The notes under the pieces: generated by a model
Database searches by the model: none
What the model was told of the DNA's origin: nothing
The model's input: only the letters and a program-made list of their open reading frames with translations
Part shown: piece by piece, positions 56,390 through 64,000 of the stretch
Position numbering within the stretch: position 1 is the stretch's first letter
How the letters are laid out: the number at the start of each line of letters is the position of its first letter
Source of the DNA: Tupaia tana
Lineage: Eukaryota; Chordata; Mammalia; Scandentia; Tupaiidae
Assembly: GCA_026018925.1 (NCBI GenBank)
Contig: JAKSZU010000025.1
Span: forward strand, 28,070,696 to 28,134,695
Direction: 5' to 3'
DNA length: 64,000 nucleotides
Translations under genes and position numbers: made by a program

Positions 56390-57112
56390 TTGGGCTGTCA
56401 GAAAAGCCGTGACGTATTTTTTTCTATGTTTTTCAAGGATCATTTATTTATCTAAAGAACAAAGGCCAGCCAATGACATAGTGCCCATTTTGTTTGATAA
56501 CTTTGTATCATCTTTCAGTGAGCTTCATAATTCCTTGTTTGTAGAAGGATCTGTCTTTATTTCAGTGAAAAACTGAACAAGGCGCTGATTTACAACCTCA
56601 TCTGAGTCAAATGTTATACCATACAAGGTGTTTTGAAGAGAGTAAAGCAAGTGGAATTTTGATGGTGCAAGGCCAGGTAAGTGTGGGGACACATCCCATC
56701 CAAGTTCCCCTAATTTTCGACAGGTGATTAAACGTGTGTGTGGTCGCACATTGCTGTGATAGAACACAACTCTTTGATGATCAACCAGCTCTGGATGTTT
56801 CTGGATGGATGGATGGATTCAAACTGTCCAATTGTCGACAGCACACATTTGAATTGATTAATTCCGTGGTAGGAGCTTGAAAATCACAACACCTTTAAAA
56901 CCCCAGCACACTGAGAGCATAACCGCCCTCTGATGAACGTCTGCTTTCGATGTCTTTTGAGGTGAATCGTCACATCAGGACGAAGACTGTTTATGTACCG
57001 TGTCATTGTAAACAGTTCACCTCTCATCACCCATTATCAGTCGCTTCAGAAAAGGATCATTTTCCTCACATTTAATAGGCGTGCAGACTGTCAAATGAAC
57101 TTTACGATATTC
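56390..57112 (-). mobile_element. Mariner DNA transposon, 5'-truncated, inactive
   Basis: The reverse strand encodes a mariner-type transposase C-terminal region. An 'ENDPFLKRL' stretch (about 57060-57085) is followed by 'GDER' and a stop, and later by 'HSNVRPHT' (56746-56758), 'LGELGWDV' and 'LYSLQNTLYG', then a tail like 'RWQKVIKQNG'. In mariners the cut-and-paste catalytic triad is Asp-Asp-Asp. Here the second is Ser (56753-56755), the third is Lys, and about three residues are lost between them. Several stops and frameshifts lie upstream. The 3' terminal inverted repeat 'ttgggctgtcagaaaagccg' starts at 56390 beside a TA. The transposase N-terminus and the other terminal repeat are missing. 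It resembles the mellifera/rosa-type mariners rather than human Hsmar1, which I judge from motif wording only. Confidence 0.9.
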
Positions 57113-57114
57113 CT

Positions 57115-58450
57115 GGTTTACAATAATCTTTATGCACTTCAAATATATCTTGTTGCTTTCCAGCTTACAAGGTTTCTGCTGAGAAATCTGATAATAATCT
57201 CAAAGAAGCATGCTTGTAGGAGAGGAGTTGCTTTTTCCTGCTGTTTTCAAGATTTTCTCTTTGTCTTTGATTTTTGACAATTTGATGAGCTATTTTAGTG
57301 ATTGTCTCTTTAGGATTATCTTACATGGAGTTCACTAAGCTTCTTTTATTTTATATCCATTTATTTCTTCCAGTGTGGGAAGTTTTTGTTCATTATTTCT
57401 TCACGTAAGTTCTTTTCCTCTTTCTCTCTTGCTTCTCCTTCTGGGATTCATATAATGTGTATGTTGGTTAGCTTAAGTGTTCTATGGATTTTGGAGACGC
57501 TCTACTTTTCTTTATTCTTTTTCTTCTTTCATTTCTCAAACTCAATAACTTCAAATGATTTTTCTTTAAGTTTACCAATTTTCTTTCCTATCTTATTCAA
57601 GTGTCCTGTTAAACTCATTGATAGAATTTTTCCAATCAGTTATTGTATTATTCCGCCCTAGAATTTGTTTCATTTTTCATGGTTTGTAATTATTTGTTTA
57701 TATTCTTATTTTGTTCAAATGTAGTTTTCATGATTTTATTTACTTGTTGGTGCTTGTTCTCCTTCAATTTATTGAACTTATTTAAGATAGTCGTCTTAAA
57801 AGTTTTGTCAAGTTCTTGAGAGGCCTCAGTTTTGTTAGGGTCAGTTTCTGGAGAATTATTTTCTTTTTATGAATCAACTGTGTTTCTTTCTTTGTAAACC
57901 TTGTAATCTTTTGCTGAAAAAAGTCAGCATTTGAGAAAGCATCCAGCTCTCCAGACATATGAACCTGTTATGCAGAAAAGACTTTTACTGATCAGCACAG
58001 CCTGAAGACTCCTGTCTTGTCGAGCTTTTTCTGGGCATGTCTTCCCCAGAGGATATGGGTTTTAACTCCTTTTTACTGAGAGTTGTAATTTTCCTGAGAA
58101 TGTCCGTCTTCCTTCTCAGAGCTTCTCAGAGCCTTTGATGTTGTATTGTGTTCCTCTCCCCATAATCTTTGCCCTTAGGGTCCCATGGGTTCATGGAGCC
58201 TCTGCAGCTCTCACAGGTTGTAGACTAGCACTGCTTTCAACAGCTTCCACACCAAAACTCAGCCACAATTCTCAACAGTGTTCTGAGTGAGGTAAGACAG
58301 AAACGGTTCCCTCAAACACTTCCCAGACAGATAGCACTTTTTTGCCTTGGTCCCAAGCGATGAGCCAGGAATTGGGGAACTTCCATACACAGGTACCACA
58401 CTGTGCCTGCGAAGGATATGGAGCAGGTATAAATCAAGTATTTGCAGAAC
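57115..58450 (-). mobile_element. L1 5' UTR, right part of the composite
   Basis: Antisense L1M-type 5' UTR is recognisable: 'gattttctctttgtctttg', 'tcttacatggagttcac', 'gggattcatataatgtg', then 'tggcttccacacc'-like (58243), and 'gcacttttttgccttggtcc' (58336). The bodies of ORF1 and ORF2 between this and 55832-56389 are absent. Confidence 0.8.
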
Positions 58451-58454
58451 GTCC

Positions 58455-59363
58455 TCTAGGCTAGTGGAGAAAGAATGTCAACAGCTATGTTTTACTTTTC
58501 CTACCTTCAAAAAGAAACTAATTATTGAAATGAGAAACATGAAATAACCACAATTTTTCTTATCTAAATGAAAAGTCATGTTCCTAAAATAACATACAAA
58601 TACATCTGTTACTGCAGGTGGTAAATTGTCACATTCAGAAACAGTTTTATTAGCATCAACGCTAACTTTTGAAGTAGTTCCTGAGGCTTTAGTCATTTTT
58701 TATCATCTGCTTTTTCATGTAGCTAGTAATATCACTATGGCTTTGTGGTGGTTGGTAAATGTCAAGAAAATTTTGTGCAAATTAGATTTTTTCCCCGTCT
58801 TTCTTAAGTAACATAAATGAACTATTTAAATTTTCATTAAACATGTGCTTTTGCTCTTTAGAACTCATTATTTCCCAAAGAGCTTATCGTCAAATTGAAA
58901 AATATGTTGAAATAGTAAAATAAATATTCTTGACAACAAAGGGAAAACCTACAGGAGCAGACTGTTCAAGCTACTTTCAATATGCTTCATAGAAAGTCTG
59001 ATCAAACGTCATTTCCAGCATATATTTTATGTACAGCTAATTCTAAATTACCTGTTTCTTATGACATGTTGACTGGTGGCCTGGCTGCTTTGTGCCTCAT
59101 AGACCACAATGCAAGGCATAATGTAATTGGCTAGTATCACCTCCACGAGGAGTCGATGTTTGCTGTCACTGGCCTAAGGTGTCTGGGCACACCTAGGTTC
59201 AGCAGACAGTGTTATACCACATATTATAGATAAGATTATGTGTATTGCATATACATTATCATGGCAGAAGATGAAATTACAAAAAGAAAACATTTTTTTC
59301 AAGCCCAGATAACCTAAATGCAACTATTAATACAACTATAAATTAAAATAAAAAGGCTTGGCC
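58455..59363. other. No gene recognised
   Basis: AT-rich with overlapping opposite ORFs of 61-72 codons (58478-58811), none with motifs. Confidence 0.45.
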
Positions 59364-59365
59364 AA

Positions 59366-59556
59366 GGGCCGGCAGATGGTATGGTGTTTAAGGGTGCTGG
59401 ACTCCCACATGGCCGACCACAGTTTGAGTCCCAGACCTGGCGGTTTGCTCTCTCACTTTCTCTCTCTGTCTGTCTCTCTATCTCTCACTCTGTCCTCCTC
59501 TGTCAAATTAAAATAAATAAATAAAGTTAAATAAAATAATTCTTAAAAAAAAAAAA
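59366..59556 (+). repeat. Short-form SINE-T with target-site duplication
   Basis: The head to 'gacctggcggttt' joins directly to 'gctctctcactttctctc', the same junction as in the copy at 25353. The near-perfect duplication 'aaggcttggccaa/aaggctagaccaa' is at 59353-59365 and 59557-59569. Confidence 0.93.
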
Positions 59557-59571
59557 AGGCTAGACCAAATC

Positions 59572-60679
59572 CCAAACTCGACACAGTGGTATTACAAATG
59601 CAAGTATGTACCATTCTCCCCAAAAGAGGAATATATGGTCATTCTATCTCTCTACATACACATACATACACACACACATACCCTCAGACCAGAGCCCATG
59701 GGGACCGCTACGGCTAGAGACGTTATGCATGTCACTCTTCTGTGACAGTGGACTATAAACAAGCAAGATGTGTATGTTAGCTGAATGTCTTCGATGTCCC
59801 TGAAGCCACGTGAAGACCCAAAATTCTTGGTCATACACTTCACAATCCAGCATTTCTCGGCGTGCCACTTGTTGCTGAGATCTATCTGAACCTATTGCTT
59901 CCGGGCTTCTACCAGCAAAAGTTTAAGTTACTCACCCCAGTGAGTTTCTCCTGGCTTATTCATATCCTGTTTGGGGCCAGGGCTGCCTCCATGTAACCTG
60001 TATTCCCTCTTAAAGCTGAGCTCTTTGAGACTTGCCCCGGCCTCGGAGATATCTGAGAAGGTATTGCAACTTTATGGTCACCCAGGCTTTGTTTCCAGTG
60101 TGTACAAAGGAAACAGCAGAGGAGGAAGGGAAACCGTTTTGTTACGTTGTACTTTATAAAGTTTCATGTTTCCTCTCGGCTAACAGGAAAATGGATTCTT
60201 TATAAATCTTCAGACTTGCTGTAGGCTTCCTGTTTAATGAGGAAAAAGCTATTCAATAGTTTTTCAAAGCGCACCACAGCTGGGGTAAAATAACCCAGGA
60301 AACCCTGGGCACTAGTCATTTCCATGCCCTGTCTGCAATGGGCGGCATCCGTGCTGAGTATTCAGACAACGTGCAAAGTGTAAGATTTGACACAAAGATT
60401 CACGACTCCGTCACTGGCTTCTCGATGTTTCTGGGCATCTTGGTGAGTCACGTAAGCCTCCCAACAAGACGGAAACCCTGCTGAGCAGACCTGCCTCGTT
60501 CTCTTTGCCCTGGGGTAGAGAGTCTGAACCCGTTCGTCTGTCTTGCCTCCCTTTTCTCCTAATTTGAAAATCTTACAATGTGATTCAATTGCTTTTAAAA
60601 TTAACTTAACTGAGAAACATTATCATGCTAGATGCTGCAGCAGCTGCACTTTGAACTATGTTTTAAAGGAACGAGACTA
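59572..60679. other. No gene recognised
   Basis: Unique-looking, with a CA-type run at 59653-59683. The segment 60180-60330 is high-complexity and might be conserved. Confidence 0.45.
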
Positions 60680-60680
60680 T

Positions 60681-60775
60681 CTGGAACCAGCAGATGGCAT
60701 TATGGTTACATCGCTGGACTCGCACATGGTCGACCATGGTTTGAGTCCCAGACCCAGCTGCTTAAAACATACCAG

Positions 60776-60809
<34 letters not shown>

Positions 60810-60945
60810 CCAAAATCCCTAGAGGAGAATGGCGGAGAAGGGACTGTGGCATGGCCATCCCCCTGGAGAGTGATTTCTCGCTTACTGTCTGTCTCTATCT
60901 CTCTGGCAAGCACATGTGCCCTATAGCAAAAATCTCTCTTAAAAA
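60681..60945 (+). repeat. SINE-T with internal (TG)n
   Basis: Full-length copy: 'ggaaccagcagatggc', 'ggtttgagtcccag', a (TG)n run at 60778-60808 in the internal patch, and 'gccctatagcaaaaatc'. Confidence 0.96.
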
Positions 60946-60949
60946 AAAC

Positions 60950-63368
60950 TGATATTTTATACATCACTCTCATGAAAATACTTCCCTTTGCCCAGTCATC
61001 TCTGATGTCTCTGCTTTGAGTTCTGCCGTCCCCACCCCCCGAAAGCTAAACAAAAGCGGCTGTACGAGTGATGTCAAAATCTGTAAGTGAGCACCCTCTT
61101 TCTCACTCTAAATTTAAGGCTCATTAAACCGTCGAGATGTCTCCCAGCTCAGCAAGTGTAGGCCCAATATGGTGCAGGCCTGCTTGTCATTACGCTGGGC
61201 AGAAGCACTCAGGAAGAAGGCACAGCACAGCCCTTGAACCTCGTCTCCGCACAGCCCCCTTCCATCTCCTGTGATGGTGGCGTCCTGCCGTGATAGCCTT
61301 CCTTGCAAACGCCTCCATTGTAAACAGTGCAGAAAAGGGGAGCTGGGCTTACAATGCTGGCATGAAAGGATGGGAAACCTTCTTCCTAATTAGGCTCTTG
61401 AGTTTGAAAAACGCCTTTCTTTTCATGAGAGGAAATACTTCAGACCGAGCAGAGATGGGCTGTAAGAATGGAGGCTGGGAGAGTGACAGACCAAAGGTGA
61501 TGTCCGATGCGCTGCGTTTCTGAATAGCGGATTTCAGAGCTCCTCCCTGGACCCACCGTCTCACGCTATCTGCGGCTCCTCCCCGCTTTCTCTCCTCTAA
61601 ATTGCAGTTTGTGCAGTTGTCGTTTTTTTCAATTCATGGCCTTTCTCGATTTATTAGTCTCTCTCTTCTCCACGCTTTGAATAAGACACACTTCTAACCA
61701 AGTATAGTACTTTCTCCTTTTTCAAAGAAACATCCTAGCAAAATGAAAATGAAGATGCTGAAGAAAGAAAAGAAACCAGAAAAAAGCAAACAAGGCAACA
61801 CTTAGAAGAAAGATCCTCAGAGTCCCCGTTGGGCTCTTACCCAACCAGTAGGAGTGAGGCAGCTAAGAGTGCCGCAGACAATAGGGACAGGGCAATAACC
61901 CCCACCCAGGACCTTTGAGGAAAGAAAAAATTATACCCTTCCTGCTACGATGAAGGAACAATAGGACCACCCAGGAGGCGCAAGAAAAGACAAGGCCGTC
62001 CCTTTCTTTCAGCAGAAAAAAAGAAAATAAAGAGACATTGCAAAAACTTCTTCCAAATTATATAAGTGGTGGTGTGCTGAGACTGTTCCTAAGCATAGAT
62101 TTTAGCAATTCTCCATTGCAATGAATGGTGCCTCCTTTAATTAAGTCCTGAGTGTAAACTGACTGCAAGCCGGCCAATAATGGGCACAGCTTGGGACATT
62201 TTTTCTTGAGGCTTATCTTTAGAATGATGTTTTTCTTTCTCTTGTTCTGCAGTATTTTGGTTTCTTTATTTGTTTGTTGGGGAGGGGAGTATTTATTTTG
62301 TTCATTTCTTCTTAAAACTGTCAGTGTGATGTGCTAACAGGGCTGATGGCTGACTTCTGGGTATCGGGCCAGGAGAGGCCTCCCTCGAGCCAGTGACGCT
62401 GATCGAATCAGAGGGAAAAGGTCCCCATGGAGCTCACCAATGGCTGTGGTCGCCTGGGCGCCTGGTGTTCCAACTCCAGAGGGTGATTGGTGAGACGTGT
62501 AGCCCTCATGACCCAACTGTCTTCCCAGGATCTCAGAGGGCTGTCCGATCCACTCCCAGATACATGCAAGTTGGATTTTGAATGAGGCCGGCAGGATACA
62601 TCTTCCTACTTGCTAGTGAACAGGCCTGAGGTGTTGGTGGTGCAGCGTTCCTGGTTCACTCTTGGGTTTTTCAGTCTCTCTCTAGTGCTCTTTCAGATGG
62701 TTAAATTCATCCCAGATCCCAGAAGTAGGTTGGTCATCATGCTTCGGTTTTAGAGGCAGTATGTTTTTAATCCTTCCCTCTTTTCCTTATAAATGACTCT
62801 TGGAAGTACCTAGATGCCTTGTGCATTCAGATGTCTTTCCACCCTTAGAAGCCTTTTCTATCATCGCGAAGCAGATCATACTCAGCATTGCTCTGCCTCT
62901 TCTTCCTTGGGGCTAAACAAAATAAGTGAAAATAACAAAAGTGCTTCATTATGAAATTGTGATTTTACGTTCGCTGAGTCCTTGTGATGGCAAAGTCGGG
63001 CTGTTTTCGTGGGGGGAAGACTGCCATGGAGGCTCCCCCAGAGCTCCCCCAGGTCCTTCTGCTCCTCCCGGGGAGCCGAGAGGGTGGACCGGCTGCGTCA
63101 TCTGCACATGCGGGAGGGACACGCACCCCCGGGCCTCACCACCCCGAGGGTGCCACGGCTCCTCGGAGGCAGAGGAGCTTAGTTTGCTCATGTGCCGGGT
63201 AAGTCAGGACACAGAAGAGTCCATGCCACGTGGACAGAGAGACGGAAACATTTAGCGGCATATCACGTTTGGGGAAATGTCAGAAGGGGTAGAAAGTTGG
63301 TATGTGAGTGACAGAAACACGTGTATTCAATACCGTACACGAACTCCAAGTGCTGGTGCCAGCGGTAA
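60950..63368. other. Unique-looking DNA, no gene; conserved-looking block
   Basis: The segment 61110-61540 is high-complexity with a forkhead-like 'ttgtaaaca' (61318) and CpGs, a candidate conserved element. The rest has ORFs up to 109 codons (62926-63255) with no motif; that part is locally GC-rich. Confidence 0.45.
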
Positions 63369-63371
63369 CTA

Positions 63372-63545
63372 GAACTGGGCTTCTCAAAGCGTAGTCTGTG
63401 AACCAGTGTGCGGCCATCTGAAAATGTGGGTGCCCTCGTGCCATTCCAGGCAAATTAAATCAACAGTCTCCAAGACGGGGCGCTTCATGTCAGCCCTAAT
63501 GATTCAGAAGTGGGCTAAATTTAAAAAAATTTTAAAACCCAAACC
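63372..63545. repeat. MER5-type hAT fossil
   Basis: 'cttctcaaagcgtagtctg' then 'gaaccagtgtgcggcc', and 'aatgattcagaagtggg' are the ends and inner part of a MER5-like element. Confidence 0.6.
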
Positions 63546-63667
63546 TACATTATTCATCTCAGGATTTTAAAAGGCCAAATGAATCTGTACATTGCCTTCG
63601 AAGCTACATTAGAGATTGGATAAGCATTATGCTGACTTTAAATAATGTAATTGTAGGTAAATAAATA

Positions 63668-64000
63668 ACAGACAGGTGGCGCAGTGGCATAGACACTGGA
63701 CTCCCACATAGCCCACCATGGTTCGAGTCTCAGAGCCGGCAGCTTGAAACTCACACCAGGCATGTGTCCCAGGACGCCCAAAATGCCAGGGAGAGAGTGG
63801 AGAAGGGACTGCGGTCTGGCCATCCCTCCAGGGAGAGAGTGGAGAAGGGACTGCGGTCTGGCCATCCCTCCAGGGAGAGAGTGGAGAAGGGACTGCGGTC
63901 TGGCCATCCCTCCAGGGAGAGAGTGGAGAAGGGACTGTGGTCTGGCCATCCCTCCAGGGAGAGAGTGGAGAAGGGACTGCGGTCTGGCCATCCCTCCAGA
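63668..64000 (+). repeat. SINE-T with 42-bp internal tandem array, cut by the window end
   Basis: Head 'gacaggtggcgcagtgg' and B-box-like 'ggttcgagtctc' are followed at about 63787 by five copies of a 42-bp unit. Each holds the SINE's own 'gagaatggagaagggattgcgg'-type core and 'tggccatccctcc'. The tail half of the SINE lies beyond the window. The reverse strand is open for 117 codons because 42 is a multiple of three. Confidence 0.93.

Noticed and set aside
56525-56767. Functional transposase gene
   Set aside because: Two of three catalytic aspartates are replaced, the N-terminal half is missing and upstream stops are present.
63638-63991. Repeated 14-residue peptide ORF
   Set aside because: It is the translation of the 42-bp array inside a SINE.

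Overview
This window reads as a stretch of a eutherian (placental) mammal nuclear genome with no convincing protein-coding gene. The placement rests on its repeats: fossil MIR and L2 elements, MaLR-type LTRs, MER5/hAT fossils and several L1 copies, together with many copies of one tRNA-derived SINE (called 'SINE-T' here). There are no Alu or B1/B2 elements, so it is not an ordinary primate or mouse-like rodent genome. I cannot name SINE-T with certainty. A laurasiatherian source, for example a horseshoe or leaf-nosed bat with a Rhin-type SINE, is an untested guess.

SINE-T is about 260 bp. Its head has RNA polymerase III A- and B-box-like motifs. A body follows with a TG/CA-rich patch and a G/C-rich core, then a CT-rich stretch, a conserved end reading roughly 'gccctatagc', and a short A-tail. 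Many copies keep clear target-site duplications (12673-12930, 14844-15113, 19024-19289, 21008-21161, 26650-26921, 59366-59556), so the family was active recently compared with the L2/MIR/MaLR background. More diverged relatives and a shortened form are also present.

Layout. 1-7 kb: MIR, a possible retrocopy with an A-tail (1486-2060), long AT-rich unannotated DNA, a MaLR LTR and an L2 piece. 7-13.5 kb: a 1.5-kb minisatellite with a 79-bp higher-order block, diverged SINEs, a CA/TG-type minisatellite and a nested SINE pair. 14.7-15.8 kb: one MaLR LTR split by two SINEs. 16-24 kb: SINEs, MIR, a MaLR LTR and L2. 24.4-26.6 kb: an L1 3' half in reverse orientation, cut by two SINEs. 27-37 kb: L2, MIR, a small inverted L1 3' end and SINEs. 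37-42 kb: a GC-richer zone with an 18-bp minisatellite, an unexplained 241-codon ORF and a possible exon. 42-49 kb: a candidate conserved element, SINEs, MIR, L2, a hAT fossil, a 41-bp minisatellite and a SINE whose head has become a 38-bp minisatellite. 49.7-51.3 kb: an L1 copy with a 5' inversion. 52-55.8 kb: MER5, MIR and a CR1/L3-like tail. 55.8-58.4 kb: L1 3' end, broken mariner, L1 5' UTR. 58-64 kb: SINEs and single-copy DNA, ending in a SINE with a 42-bp internal tandem array that runs off the window.

No genes act together here. What can be read is the history of mobile elements: their insertion order, inversions, deletions, and SINEs turning into tandem repeats. Several single-copy stretches look like possible conserved noncoding elements, but only an alignment can show that. 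No undescribed functional system was found. The most informative points are the two L1 5' inversions, the mariner/L1 composite and the SINE-seeded minisatellites.
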